A stretch of DNA of 64,000 nt, from positions 3,211 through 67,210 of the forward strand of contig JAGWNT010000007.1 of NCBI GenBank assembly GCA_028871195.1. The letters run 5' to 3'. Within the stretch, counting starts at the first letter, position 1, and every line of letters begins with the position of its first letter. The translations under genes and the position numbers were made by a program. Positions 1 to 8,682 of the stretch are shown here, in pieces. Source of the DNA: REEB85 sp018971455. GTDB lineage: Bacteria; Pseudomonadota; Alphaproteobacteria; Acetobacterales; Acetobacteraceae. The notes under the pieces were generated by a model that was not told the origin of the DNA, searched no databases, and saw only the letters and a list, made by a program, of their open reading frames with translations.

Positions 1-686
1 ATGACGGCGGCTGGCGGGTCAACCAATGGCTCAAGCAGGCGGTGCTGCTGTCGTTCCGGCTGCACGATTCGGCGCCGATGCAGACCGCCGCGGGCGCCTA
101 TGACAAGGTGCCGCTGAAATTCGCCGATTGGGGCGCCAACCGGTTCCGCGAGGCGGGCTTCCGCGCCGTGCCGGGGGCGGTGGTGCGCCGGTCCGCCTAT
201 ATCGCGCCGAATGTGGTGCTGATGCCGAGCTTCGTGAATGTCGGCGCCCATGTCGGCCGCGCCACCATGGTCGATACCTGGGCCACGGTCGGCTCCTGCG
301 CGCAGATCGGCGCGAACTGCCACCTCTCCGGCGGCGTCGGCATCGGCGGCGTGCTGGAGCCGTTGCAGGCCAATCCGGTGATCATCGAGGATGACTGCTT
401 CATCGGCGCGCGCTCGGAAGTGGCCGAGGGCGTCATCGTCGAGCGCGGCGCGGTGCTGTCCATGGGCGTCTATCTCGGCGCCTCGACCAGAATCATCGAC
501 CGCGCCACCGGCGAGGTGTTCCTCGGCCGCGTGCCGGCCTATTCGGTGGTGGTGCCCGGCACCCTGCCCGGCAAGCCGCTGCCCGACGGGTCGCCGGGGC
601 CGGGGCTCTACTGCGCGGTGATCGTCAAGCGCGTCGATGCGCAGACGCGGGCGAAAACCTCGATCAACGAATTGCTCCGCGATTGA
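1..686 (+). CDS. dapD: 2,3,4,5-tetrahydropyridine-2,6-dicarboxylate N-succinyltransferase, 5' end outside window
   Basis: Transfers succinyl from succinyl-CoA to tetrahydrodipicolinate in the succinylase branch of DAP/lysine synthesis. The reading frame is open from position 3, and the family motif VNQWLKQAVLLSFR is visible before the first internal Met, so the true start lies upstream of the window. The central part shows hexapeptide repeats of a left-handed beta-helix (NVVLMPSFVNVGAHVG, GGVGIGGVLEP) typical of trimeric DapD. About 227 residues remain of a usual 275-285. The stop overlaps the dapE start, so the two are translationally coupled. Confidence 0.95.
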   Translation, partial: DGGWRVNQWLKQAVLLSFRLHDSAPMQTAAGAYDKVPLKFADWGANRFREAGFRAVPGAVVRRSAYIAPNVVLMPSFVNVGAHVGRATMVDTWATVGSCAQIGANCHLSGGVGIGGVLEPLQANPVIIEDDCFIGARSEVAEGVIVERGAVLSMGVYLGASTRIIDRATGEVFLGRVPAYSVVVPGTLPGKPLPDGSPGPGLYCAVIVKRVDAQTRAKTSINELLRD

Positions 687-1801
687 CCGATCCGCTGCCG
701 CTCGCGCAGGCGCTCATCCGCTGCGCCTCGGTGACACCGGAGGATGCCGGCGCGCAGGCGGTGCTGGCCGCCCGCCTCGAGGCCCTCGGCTTCACGGTGA
801 CGCGGCTGCGCTTCGGCGCGATCGAGAATTTCTTCGCACGCATCGGCAGCGGCGGGCCGCATCTGTGCTTTGCCGGACACACGGACGTGGTGCCCGCGGG
901 CGGCGGCAACTGGCGCAGCGGCGCGTTCGCCGGCGAGGTGCGCGACGGCGTGCTCTACGGGCGCGGCGCCTGCGACATGAAGGGCGCGATCGCCGCCTTC
1001 GTCGCCGCCTGCACGGACCATCTGCAGGGCGGCGCGCCGCGCGGCTCGATCAGCCTGCTGATCACCGGCGACGAGGAGGGCCCGGCGACCGACGGCACGG
1101 TGAAGGTGCTGGAATGGATGGAGGAGCACGGCCAGGTTCCGGATTTCTGCCTGGTCGGCGAGCCCACCAATCCGGCCCTGCTCGGCGAGGTGATCAAGAT
1201 CGGCCGGCGGGGCAGTCTCAATGCCGCCATCACCGTGCACGGCACGCAGGGCCACGCGGCCTATCCGCAGCGCGCCGACAACCCGGTGCACCGGCTGATC
1301 AGGGCACTGGCCGCACTGACCGCGGCACCGCTCGACGCCGGCAGCGAATGGTTCGAGCCCTCGACCTTGCAGGTGACCAGCATCGATGTCGGCAATCCGG
1401 CGACCAACGTCATCCCCGGCGTGGCGCGGGCGAAGCTGAACATCCGCTTCAACGACATGCACACCGGCGCCGGGCTGTCGGCCTGGCTGCGCGCCACGCT
1501 GGCCCAGCATGCCGAGCGTACCGAGATCGACATCGCCATCAGCGGCGAGAGTTTCCTCACCGCACCCGGCGGCGCGGTGGAGACGCTGCGGGCGGCGGTG
1601 GCGCGCGCCAGCGGTGTTGCGCCGCGGCTGGACACCGGGGGCGGCACGTCGGATGCGCGCTTCATTGCACGGCACTGCCCGGTTGCCGAGTTCGGACTGG
1701 TCGGCAGCACCATGCATCAGATCGACGAATGCGTGCCGGTGGCCGAGCTGCGTGCGCTCGCCGGGATCTATCGGTGCGTGCTGACGGAGTTCGGCGTGTG
1801 A
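683..1801 (+). CDS. dapE: succinyl-diaminopimelate desuccinylase
   Basis: Di-zinc M20-family amidohydrolase that removes succinate from N-succinyl-LL-DAP, two steps after DapD. The 372 residues are full length. Metal-site motifs are in order: GHTDVVPAG (His), GRGACDMKG (bridging Asp), the catalytic Glu in GDEEGPA, and a late His in GSTMHQID. The start is TTG inside the dapD stop (ATTGA), with no good Shine-Dalgarno, so translation probably depends on re-initiation from dapD. Product identity is secure; the exact start rests on the overlap. Confidence 0.95.
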   Translation: MTDPLPLAQALIRCASVTPEDAGAQAVLAARLEALGFTVTRLRFGAIENFFARIGSGGPHLCFAGHTDVVPAGGGNWRSGAFAGEVRDGVLYGRGACDMKGAIAAFVAACTDHLQGGAPRGSISLLITGDEEGPATDGTVKVLEWMEEHGQVPDFCLVGEPTNPALLGEVIKIGRRGSLNAAITVHGTQGHAAYPQRADNPVHRLIRALAALTAAPLDAGSEWFEPSTLQVTSIDVGNPATNVIPGVARAKLNIRFNDMHTGAGLSAWLRATLAQHAERTEIDIAISGESFLTAPGGAVETLRAAVARASGVAPRLDTGGGTSDARFIARHCPVAEFGLVGSTMHQIDECVPVAELRALAGIYRCVLTEFGV

Positions 1802-2364
1802 GCGAGGCCGCGGGAAAGCCGTCCGTCCTGCGCGGCATGGCCCTGCTGGCGCGTTTCCGCACGGAGGGGTTCGGCTGCTTCCCCGCGACCTCCCAGGGCT
1901 TCCTCAACAGCCTGGCGCCGCTGCTTGCCTTTCCGCTGGTGGGCGCCGTGTTCCGGCTGCTGGCCGGCAACCCGGTGGGCGCGCTGGCCGACGCGCTGGC
2001 CAGCCTGGTGGCGTTGCTGGCGCCGGCCGTGGTCTCGCACTTCCTCGCGCAGAGATGGCAGCGCGAGGCGGCGTGGCTGCGCTACGCGGTGGCGTTCAAC
2101 TGGTGCCAGTCGGGCATGACGGTGGTGGTGATCACGGTGCTCTCGGCGGTTGGCGTCGCCACGCTCGGCCGGCCCGGGGCGTCGCAGATGCTGTTTGCGG
2201 CGATGGTCGGCGTGCTCGGCTACTGGCTGGTGCTGTGCTGGTTTCTTGCCGCCAAGGGGCTGCGCCTGTCCGGATGGCGCGCCGTTCTGCTGGTGATCGG
2301 CGTCAATCTCGCTTCGGCGGTGCTGGTGCTGGGCCCGCAATTGCTGCTGCGCGCATGGCCCTAG
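1798..2364 (+). CDS. hypothetical integral membrane protein, first of a tandem paralogous pair
   Basis: A 188-residue protein starting at a GTG that overlaps the dapE stop (GTGA). Four or more hydrophobic segments are visible (around residues 25-50, 58-75, 95-120, 130-150 and 160-180). A short motif VSHFLAQ...W..YAVAFNWCQ recurs, diverged, in the next gene as VSHHIAA...W..FIAAWNWCS, so the two look like an old tandem duplication. No enzymatic motif is seen and the function is unknown. Its place inside the dapDE operon is the only functional hint. Confidence 0.75.
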   Translation: MSEAAGKPSVLRGMALLARFRTEGFGCFPATSQGFLNSLAPLLAFPLVGAVFRLLAGNPVGALADALASLVALLAPAVVSHFLAQRWQREAAWLRYAVAFNWCQSGMTVVVITVLSAVGVATLGRPGASQMLFAAMVGVLGYWLVLCWFLAAKGLRLSGWRAVLLVIGVNLASAVLVLGPQLLLRAWP

Positions 2365-2372
2365 CGCGAGAG

Positions 2373-2927
2373 ATGAGCAACGGGCTGCAGGCAGCATTGC
2401 TGCTGGCCCGCGGGCGGCCGGAGGCGCGCGACATGCTGCGCGGGTCGGGCGAGGCGCTGGCGGTGGCGCGGCGCAGCTTCTGGGCGGCGGCCATCTGCCT
2501 TCCGGCCTTTCTCTGCCTGCATCTGATCGACTGGGCGCAGGCCGGCCCACCGGCGCGGCCCGGCCACGCGCTGGCGCTCGATCTGCTGGGTTATGCCAGC
2601 GGGTGGGCCGGCTTCGCGCTGGTCTCGCACCATATCGCGGCCATGCTCGGGCGCGAGCGGCAATGGCCGCAATTCATTGCGGCGTGGAACTGGTGCAGCC
2701 TGGTGCAGTATCTCATGCTGGTCGCCGCCGCGCTGCCGGTATTGCTGGGCCTGCCGGACATGGTGTGCGAGCTGGTCTGGCTGGTGGCGCTGGGGTGGGC
2801 CTTGTGGCTGGAATGGTTCGCCGCCCGGGTGATGCTCGACGTGCCGACGCTGACGGCGGTGGGCTTCGTCGCCTTCGACATCGCCATCGGCATGTTCATC
2901 GCCGGTTTCACCGCGAGTCTGGGCTGA
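2373..2927 (+). CDS. hypothetical integral membrane protein, second of the tandem pair
   Basis: About 184 residues with four to five membrane segments, the last ending LGWALWLEW...FDIAIGMFIAG. The ATG at 2373 was chosen because it avoids overlap with the preceding stop. An in-frame ATG at 2355 would add six residues and overlap that stop. It shares the VSH...NWC motif and overall spacing with the upstream protein. It ends four bases before the next gene, so dapD to the racemase-family gene may be one transcript. Function unknown. Confidence 0.75.
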   Translation: MSNGLQAALLLARGRPEARDMLRGSGEALAVARRSFWAAAICLPAFLCLHLIDWAQAGPPARPGHALALDLLGYASGWAGFALVSHHIAAMLGRERQWPQFIAAWNWCSLVQYLMLVAAALPVLLGLPDMVCELVWLVALGWALWLEWFAARVMLDVPTLTAVGFVAFDIAIGMFIAGFTASLG

Positions 2928-2931
2928 GGGC

Positions 2932-3975
2932 ATGCGCACCAGCCGCAGCATCACCGTCGTCGGCTGCCACGCGGAAGGCGAGATCGGCGACGTCATCACC
3001 GGGGGCGTGCTGCCGCCCACGGGGGCCACGATGTTCGCGCGCATGCAGACGATGCAGCGCGAGCATGACGATATCCGCCGCTTTCTGCTGTGCGAGCCGC
3101 GCGGCCATGTCGGCCGCCACGTCAATCTGCTGACCCCGCCGATCGACCCCGGCTGCGATGCCGGCGTGATCATCATGGAGCCGACCGAGTATCCGCCGAT
3201 GTCCGGCTCCAATCTGATGTGCAGCGTCACCGTGCTGCTGGAGACCGGCATGGTGGCGATGCGCGAGCCGGAGACGGTGGTGATGATGGACACGCCGGCC
3301 GGCCCCGTGCGCGCGCGGGCGACATGCCGCGACGGCAAGTGCGTGTCCGTCGAGATCGAGAACGTGCCGAGCATGGTGCTGCTGCTCGATGCTGTGCTGG
3401 AAGTCGCGGGCCATGGCAGCATCATGGCCGACATCGCCTATGGCGGGATGATCTACGCGCTGGTCGACGCGACGAGGCTGGGCTTTTCCATTGTCCCGGA
3501 CGAGGCGCGCGAGCTGGCCGTGCTGGGCGAGCGGGTGCGCCTGGCCGCGCGCGAACAGCTTCGCGTGGCGCAACCGGAAAACCCCGACATCGCGGGCGTT
3601 TCCATCGTGCAGCTCAACGCGCCCTTCGCGGGTGCGGGGCAGGTCAGCCGCAACACCTGCATCGTCGCCCCCGGGCGCTCGGATCGCAGCCCGACCGGCA
3701 CCGGCACCTGCGCGCGCATGGCGGTGCTGCACGCGCGCGGGCAGTTGCGCGTGGGCGAGGGCATGATCCACGAATCGATCATCGGCTCGCGTTTCGAGGG
3801 ACGCATTCTGGGCGAGACCGAGATCGCCGGGCGGCCGGCCATCCTGCCGGCGATTCGCGGCCGCGCCTGGATCACCGGCCAGCATCAGTATTTCCTCGAT
3901 CCGTCGGACCCCTATCCGGCGGGCTATTTGGTGGCCGATACCTGGGGCGTTACTGGCGCCGTGACGCAGGACTGA
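2932..3975 (+). CDS. proline racemase superfamily protein, probable trans-3-hydroxy-L-proline dehydratase type
   Basis: A 347-residue member of the proline racemase / 4-hydroxyproline epimerase fold. Racemases and epimerases use two catalytic Cys, one after MxCGH and one in SPCGTGT. Here the equivalent positions are Ser91 (PPMSGSN) and Thr255 (RSPTGTGTCAR), so neither catalytic Cys is present. Superfamily members lacking one or both Cys are known dehydratases that turn trans-3-hydroxy-L-proline into delta1-pyrroline-2-carboxylate. The convergent ornithine-cyclodeaminase-family gene at 6056-7015 could be the partner reductase. It has a GAGG Shine-Dalgarno four bases before the ATG. The family is certain; the exact reaction is inferred. 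Confidence 0.85.
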   Translation: MRTSRSITVVGCHAEGEIGDVITGGVLPPTGATMFARMQTMQREHDDIRRFLLCEPRGHVGRHVNLLTPPIDPGCDAGVIIMEPTEYPPMSGSNLMCSVTVLLETGMVAMREPETVVMMDTPAGPVRARATCRDGKCVSVEIENVPSMVLLLDAVLEVAGHGSIMADIAYGGMIYALVDATRLGFSIVPDEARELAVLGERVRLAAREQLRVAQPENPDIAGVSIVQLNAPFAGAGQVSRNTCIVAPGRSDRSPTGTGTCARMAVLHARGQLRVGEGMIHESIIGSRFEGRILGETEIAGRPAILPAIRGRAWITGQHQYFLDPSDPYPAGYLVADTWGVTGAVTQD

Positions 3976-4008
3976 CCGCGCCGCGTCGGCCGCGCGTTTG
4001 TGCCGCGC

Positions 4009-4632
4009 TCAGAACAACGTCGCCTTCACCCGCTCATCGAGGCCGTCATCATAGGCCGCGCCGTTGATGCGGGCGGCGGTGAAATCGGCCAGCATCGTGC
4101 CGGTGCTGGGCAGCGCGCTGCGGGGGAGGCGCTTCTCGGGATTCCACAGATCGGCGCGCACCACGGCGCGCGAGCACTGGAAGAACGCGGTGCTGACATG
4201 CACGACGATGACCGAGCGGGGCGGCTTGCCCGCGATGGCGAGGCGTTCGAGCAGGACGGGATCGACCGAAATCTCCGCCAGGCCATTGACGCGCAGCGTC
4301 TCGCCGATGCCGGGGATGAGGAAGAGGATGGCGACGCGCGGATCAGCCACGATGTTGCGCAGGCTGTCGATGCGGTTGTTGCCGGGCCGGTCGGGCAGCA
4401 GGAGCGTGCGCGCGTCGGCGATCCCGACGAAGCCCGGCCCCTCGCCGCGCGGCGAGACATCCGGCGAGGCGGCGCCGTTGGTGGCCAGCGCGATGAAGGG
4501 GGCAGCCCGGATGAAAGCCTGGTAGTGCGGGTGGAGGTGATCCATCTGCTTGGCAAGCGACGCCTCGCCAGGCGGGGTCGTGTAGATGGCGCGCAGGGCG
4601 GCCTCGTCGCGAATGATGTGATCGGCGTTCAT
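4009..4632 (-). CDS. pyridoxamine 5'-phosphate oxidase family FMN-binding protein
   Basis: A 207-residue split-barrel flavoprotein resembling the MSMEG_1061-type PPOX group. Visible core: ALATNGAASPDVSPRGEGPGFV, LLLPDRPGNNRIDSLRNI and VAILFLIPG, the usual FMN-site strands. The ATG at 4632 has a strong GGGAGGA ribosome-binding site and overlaps the amidase stop (ATGA). It is the last gene of a minus-strand run from 9555. It probably reduces a small molecule with FMN; the substrate is unknown. It is not the biosynthetic pdxH, whose conserved residues differ. Confidence 0.85.
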   Translation of the reverse strand: MNADHIIRDEAALRAIYTTPPGEASLAKQMDHLHPHYQAFIRAAPFIALATNGAASPDVSPRGEGPGFVGIADARTLLLPDRPGNNRIDSLRNIVADPRVAILFLIPGIGETLRVNGLAEISVDPVLLERLAIAGKPPRSVIVVHVSTAFFQCSRAVVRADLWNPEKRLPRSALPSTGTMLADFTAARINGAAYDDGLDERVKATLF

Positions 4633-6059
4633 GCGCTTCCTCCCGACATTGGCGGCAATCCGATGAAATCGTCCTCGAGCTGGCCGGCCAGGCGCAGCAA
4701 TTCTCCGTCCTCGCCGAACCGGGCGATCGCCTGCACGCCGATCGGCAGGCCCGCCGCGTTGCGGAACAGCGGAAGATTCATCGCCGGCTGCCCGCTGGCG
4801 CTGCACAGCGGCGTGAAGGCGGCGTAGTCGCCGAGCTGGCGCAGATAGGCCGGCGCGTCGTCGGTGTCGGTCCGCATCGTGCCAAGCGTCGCGGGTGGGC
4901 GGGAGAGCATCGGCGTCAGTACCACATCGAACCCGCGCATCTGGCGGGCGGCCGCGCGCACGATGGCGTTGATGCGCGCATTGGCACCGTGCAGCGCGAT
5001 CGCCGGCGTGTGCTCCCAGCCCAGCACGCAGGCGCGCGTGACGGGTTCGATCTCACCGGCCTCGGCGGGCCGGCCGAGCGCCTGCTCGCGCAGCCGGATC
5101 AGGCCGGCAAGGCCGGAGAGCAGGATGGTGTTGCAGGCGTCGAAGAGTCCCGCGCCATCGATATCGAAGTGGAACGGGATGATATCATGGCCGCGCGCGG
5201 CGCAGAGCCGGCCCGCCTGCTCGACGGCGGCGATGCAATCGGGATGCACATCGGCGCCCGACCAGCTGGCGGTGACGAGGCCGATGCGCAGGCGGCCCGG
5301 CGGGCGGGTGATCTGGCTGGCGAAAGCTTCGTCGGGCCGGGCGGTGAACCAGGGGGCGCCCTCATCCGGCCCGCCCGTGGCGTCGAGAATCGCCGCGCAG
5401 TCGCGCACGCTGCGGCTGATGCAATGCTCATGGCTCAGTCCCATCATGGCATCGCCGCGGTGCGGGCCGACGGCGTTGCGCCCGCGCGTCGGCTTCAAGC
5501 CGAGCAGGCCGCAGCAGGCGGCCGGAATGCGGATCGAGCCCAGGCTGTCGGTGGCATGGGCGGCCGGCAGGATGCCGCCGGCGACGGCCGCGGCGGCGCC
5601 GCCGCTCGATCCGCCCGTGGAATGGCCGAGCGACCACGGGTTGCGGGCAGCGCCGTGCAGGGCCGGCTCGGTGGTCGCCGCCATGCCGAGCTCGGGCGAG
5701 TTGGTGCGCCCGGCGAGGACGAAACCGGCGGCGCGCAGGCGCGCGATGGTGGTGCCGTCGAATTCGGATTCGCTCCAGGCGAACAGGCGCGAGGCGTGGC
5801 TGAGCGGCAGCCCGATGGCCGGGGCATGCAGATCCTTGATGGCCATGGGCACGCCGGTGAACGACCCGAGCGGCAGGCCGGCGCGGATGGCGGCGCGCGC
5901 CGCATCGAAACGCGCGAGCACGATGGCGTTGAGCGTCGGGTTGACCGCCGCGGAGCGCGCGATCATCGCGTCCAGCACCTCCTCGGCGGCGACCTCGCGC
6001 CTGCGCACCAGGGCGGCCAGGCCCGTCGCGTCATGGCACATGTATTCGGCGGGGGTCAT
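4629..6059 (-). CDS. amidase signature family hydrolase
   Basis: A 476-residue GatA-type amidase with the Ser-cisSer-Lys triad. The Lys is in MAIKDLH, the cis-Ser in the Gly/Ser-rich loop GHSTGGSSGG, and the nucleophilic Ser in LGSIRIPAACCG. It overlaps both neighbours by four bases, so it sits in one transcript with the OCD-family and PPOX genes. No gatB or gatC is nearby, so a role in amide or nitrile catabolism is likelier than tRNA amidation. Substrate unknown. Confidence 0.9.
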   Translation of the reverse strand: MTPAEYMCHDATGLAALVRRREVAAEEVLDAMIARSAAVNPTLNAIVLARFDAARAAIRAGLPLGSFTGVPMAIKDLHAPAIGLPLSHASRLFAWSESEFDGTTIARLRAAGFVLAGRTNSPELGMAATTEPALHGAARNPWSLGHSTGGSSGGAAAAVAGGILPAAHATDSLGSIRIPAACCGLLGLKPTRGRNAVGPHRGDAMMGLSHEHCISRSVRDCAAILDATGGPDEGAPWFTARPDEAFASQITRPPGRLRIGLVTASWSGADVHPDCIAAVEQAGRLCAARGHDIIPFHFDIDGAGLFDACNTILLSGLAGLIRLREQALGRPAEAGEIEPVTRACVLGWEHTPAIALHGANARINAIVRAAARQMRGFDVVLTPMLSRPPATLGTMRTDTDDAPAYLRQLGDYAAFTPLCSASGQPAMNLPLFRNAAGLPIGVQAIARFGEDGELLRLAGQLEDDFIGLPPMSGGSA

Positions 6060-7015
6060 GCCATGCTCACCACGGTGCCGATGCCGGCCGCGGCGGCGCG
6101 ATCGAGGATGAAGGCCGCGGCGGCGAGATCCTGCGCGGCGACGCCGAGCGAGCGGTAGAGCGTGATCTCGGCGCGGTCCCGCCGCCCCGGCCGGGTGCCG
6201 CTCAGCACCTCGCCGATTTCGGCGATCGGGTGGTCGGGGCCGATCAGACCATCACGCCGCGCCGCGATCACCTCGCCGGCCTGGTCTTCCAGCGAGGGCC
6301 GGTAATCGGTGAAGAGCCGCACCAATGGCAGGCAGGCCGCGGCGATTTCCTGCTTGGCGGGAATGCTCGCGCCGACGGCGTTGATATGCTGGCCGGGGCG
6401 CAGCATGGCGGGCTGCACGAGGGGCGTCGGGCTGTCGGTGACCGTGCAGACGAAATCGGCGGATGCCAGCGCCGCCGCGACATCCGGCGCCGTGTCGATG
6501 CCGTATGTCGCCGCGAAGGCCCGCGCCTTGCCCGGGTCGCGCGCCCAGACGGTGACGCGGGTCAGCGGCCGCACGACGCGCATGGCGGCGAGATGGCTGT
6601 GCGCCTGCTCGCCGGCGCCGATCAGCGCGAGATGCGTGGCATCGGCGCGCGCCAGCACCCGTGTGGCCACCGCGCTGGCCGCGGCCGTGCGCAGGGCGGT
6701 GAGCTCGGCGGCATCGAGGCAGCCGCGCGCCAGCCCGGTTGCCGGGTCGAACACCACCATCAGCCCGGCATGGGAGGAGCGGCCGTGGCGGGGATTTTCG
6801 GGAAAAAGGCTCAGCAGCTTGGCCCCGTAGATGGCGGGCTCCGCCAGGAAGCCCGGCATCACGCCGAGCCGGTTGCCGCCGGGCAGATTGACCGACCGGC
6901 GCAGCGGCAGCTCGGCCTGCCCGGCGCTGACGCGGCGCATGGCCTCGTCCAGCGGCGCGACGAGGGCGCCGGCATCGACCACGGCAAGAATATCGCGGCG
7001 GGTGAGGATGCGCAT
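6056..7015 (-). CDS. ornithine cyclodeaminase / mu-crystallin family protein
   Basis: A 319-residue NAD(P)-binding enzyme. The Rossmann motif is LIGAGEQAHSHLAAM (residues about 130-145), and substrate-loop elements such as GLMVVFDPATG are present. The family contains ornithine cyclodeaminase, L-alanine dehydrogenase and delta1-pyrroline-2-carboxylate reductases of hydroxyproline catabolism. Because a predicted trans-3-hydroxyproline dehydratase lies 2 kb away, the reductase role (delta1-pyrroline-2-carboxylate to L-proline) is a good guess, though not proven. It is coupled to the amidase by a four-base overlap. Confidence 0.85.
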   Translation of the reverse strand: MRILTRRDILAVVDAGALVAPLDEAMRRVSAGQAELPLRRSVNLPGGNRLGVMPGFLAEPAIYGAKLLSLFPENPRHGRSSHAGLMVVFDPATGLARGCLDAAELTALRTAAASAVATRVLARADATHLALIGAGEQAHSHLAAMRVVRPLTRVTVWARDPGKARAFAATYGIDTAPDVAAALASADFVCTVTDSPTPLVQPAMLRPGQHINAVGASIPAKQEIAAACLPLVRLFTDYRPSLEDQAGEVIAARRDGLIGPDHPIAEIGEVLSGTRPGRRDRAEITLYRSLGVAAQDLAAAAFILDRAAAAGIGTVVSMA

Positions 7016-7021
7016 GCGGGC

Positions 7022-7900
7022 CTAGCCTTCCGAATCCAGCGCCCGCCGGCCGGCGGCGAGAAGCTCCCGCTCCTCGGCCGACGGCACCGGGGGGTGCAGA
7101 TCGAGCCGTTCCAGTGCGTCGATCATCGCCTCGACGACGACGAGATGGGCGAACCGCTTGTGGTCGCCCGGCACGACGAACCAGGGCGCGTGCCGGCACG
7201 CGGTGCCGGCGATCGCCGCCTCATAGGCCCGCATGTACTCGTCCCAGTGCGCGCGCTCGGCGATGTCGGCCGCGCTGAACTTCCAGTTCTTGTCGGGATC
7301 GTCCATGCGCTCGTAGAAGCGCCGGCGCTGCTCCTCCTTCGAGATGTGCAGGAAGAATTTCAGGATCACCACGCCCTGGCGGCTCAGATAACGCTCGAAG
7401 GCGGAGATGTCCTCCAGGCGGTGCTGCCAGATCTTCCTCGTCAGCAGCCGGTCGGGAAGATGCTGGCGGGCAAGGATGTGGGGGTGGACGCGGGGGACCA
7501 GGACCTCCTCGTAATGGCTGCGGTTGAAGATGCCGATCATGCCGCGCGCCGGCGCCCGGCGCATGACGCGCCAGAGGAAATCATGCGCCAGCTCCTCCGG
7601 TCCCGGCGCCTTGAACGATGTCACCTCCACGCCCTGCGGGTTCACGCCGGACATGACGTGCTTGATGGTGCCGTCCTTGCCGCCGGCGTCGATGGCCTGG
7701 AAGATGCAGAGCAGCGACCATGAATTCTGCGCGCGCAGCAATTCCTGCAGCGCGGCCAGGCGCGCCACCCCGGCGGCGAGCTGGGCCACCGCCCAGTCGT
7801 GCGGGATGGTCTCGCCGGCGGTGCCGGCCGGATCGTGGCGCTTGAGGCGGAAGCCCTTGCCGTCTTCGATGCGGCAGCGATCAAGAATGCGCCCGATCAT
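7022..7900 (-). CDS. ppk2: polyphosphate kinase 2 family phosphotransferase
   Basis: A 292-residue single-domain PPK2 protein that moves phosphate between polyphosphate and nucleoside mono- or diphosphates. The Walker A-like loop is FQAIDAGGKDGTIKH and the Walker B region is IGIFNRSHYEEVLV. The lid-region Arg/Lys cluster FFLHISKEEQRRRFYERMDDPDKNWKFS is intact. The single domain and these motifs match the polyphosphate:nucleotide phosphotransferase group. GGAGG precedes the ATG by six bases. It lies six bases from the OCD-family gene. Confidence 0.9.
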   Translation of the reverse strand: MIGRILDRCRIEDGKGFRLKRHDPAGTAGETIPHDWAVAQLAAGVARLAALQELLRAQNSWSLLCIFQAIDAGGKDGTIKHVMSGVNPQGVEVTSFKAPGPEELAHDFLWRVMRRAPARGMIGIFNRSHYEEVLVPRVHPHILARQHLPDRLLTRKIWQHRLEDISAFERYLSRQGVVILKFFLHISKEEQRRRFYERMDDPDKNWKFSAADIAERAHWDEYMRAYEAAIAGTACRHAPWFVVPGDHKRFAHLVVVEAMIDALERLDLHPPVPSAEERELLAAGRRALDSEG

Positions 7901-7912
7901 GCTCGCCTCCGG

Positions 7913-8668
7913 TCAGGTCTGCCGCTTGACGGCGAGCGGCCCGCTGGCCTGGCAGGTCGGCATCATTTCGAGCCGGTTGATGTTCACGTGCGCCGGCAGC
8001 GAGAGCACCCAGGCCACCGCCTCGGCAATGTCCTCCGCAGTGAGCGGCACGGTGCCGGCGTAGTTCGCCGCGGCGCGGGCGGTGTCGCCGGCGAAGCGCA
8101 CCACGCTGAACTCGGTGCCGCCGACCAGCCCGGGCTCGAGATCCGTCACCCGCACGCCGGTGCCAATCAGGTCGGCCCGCAGATTGAGGCTGAACTGGGT
8201 GACGAAGGCCTTGGAGGCGCCGTACACGTGGCCGCCGGGATAGGGGTAGATCGCCGCCGTGCTGGAGAGGTTGACGATGTGGCCCCGGTTGCGCGCCACC
8301 ATCCCGGGCAGCAGCGCGCGGGTGAGGTGCAACAGGCCGGTGACGTTGGTGGCCACCATGCGGTCCCAGTCGGCGAGGTTCGCCTGCCAGGCCGGGCTGA
8401 GGCCGAGGGCGAGGCCGGCATTGTTGACCAGCACATCGACCTCCCGCCATTCCGGCGGCAGGGCGTCCGGCAGGGCGGCGACGGCGGCGGCATCGCCGAC
8501 ATCAAGGGTGACCGGCAGCAGGGCGGGGCCAAGCTCGGCCCGCAGGGCGGCCAGCCGGTCGGCGCGCCGGGCCGCGGCGATGACGCGGTGCCCGTCGGCG
8601 ACGCTGCGCCGCGCGATGGCCGCGCCGAACCCCGCGGAGGCGCCGGTGACGAAAAGGGTGCGGGTCAT
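7913..8668 (-). CDS. ydfG: short-chain dehydrogenase, YdfG-like NADP-dependent 3-hydroxy acid dehydrogenase
   Basis: A 251-residue classical SDR. The cofactor motif is TGASAGFGAAIAR, NNAG is present, and the catalytic Ser-Tyr-Lys are in LSSTAA and VYGASKA. The C-terminal INRLEMMPTCQASG matches the E. coli YdfG ending (NTVEMMPVTQS), which supports oxidation of serine/allo-threonine and 3-hydroxy acids or the reverse semialdehyde reduction. The ATG at 8668 follows GAGGAG. A TTG at 8686 would lie inside that ribosome-binding site and was rejected. Confidence 0.88.
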   Translation of the reverse strand: MTRTLFVTGASAGFGAAIARRSVADGHRVIAAARRADRLAALRAELGPALLPVTLDVGDAAAVAALPDALPPEWREVDVLVNNAGLALGLSPAWQANLADWDRMVATNVTGLLHLTRALLPGMVARNRGHIVNLSSTAAIYPYPGGHVYGASKAFVTQFSLNLRADLIGTGVRVTDLEPGLVGGTEFSVVRFAGDTARAAANYAGTVPLTAEDIAEAVAWVLSLPAHVNINRLEMMPTCQASGPLAVKRQT

Positions 8669-8682
8669 GGCGGGGCGTCTCC

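Noticed and set aside
608..1717. 369-codon minus-strand frame over dapE
   Set aside because: Antisense shadow; dapE with its metal ligands explains the sequence.
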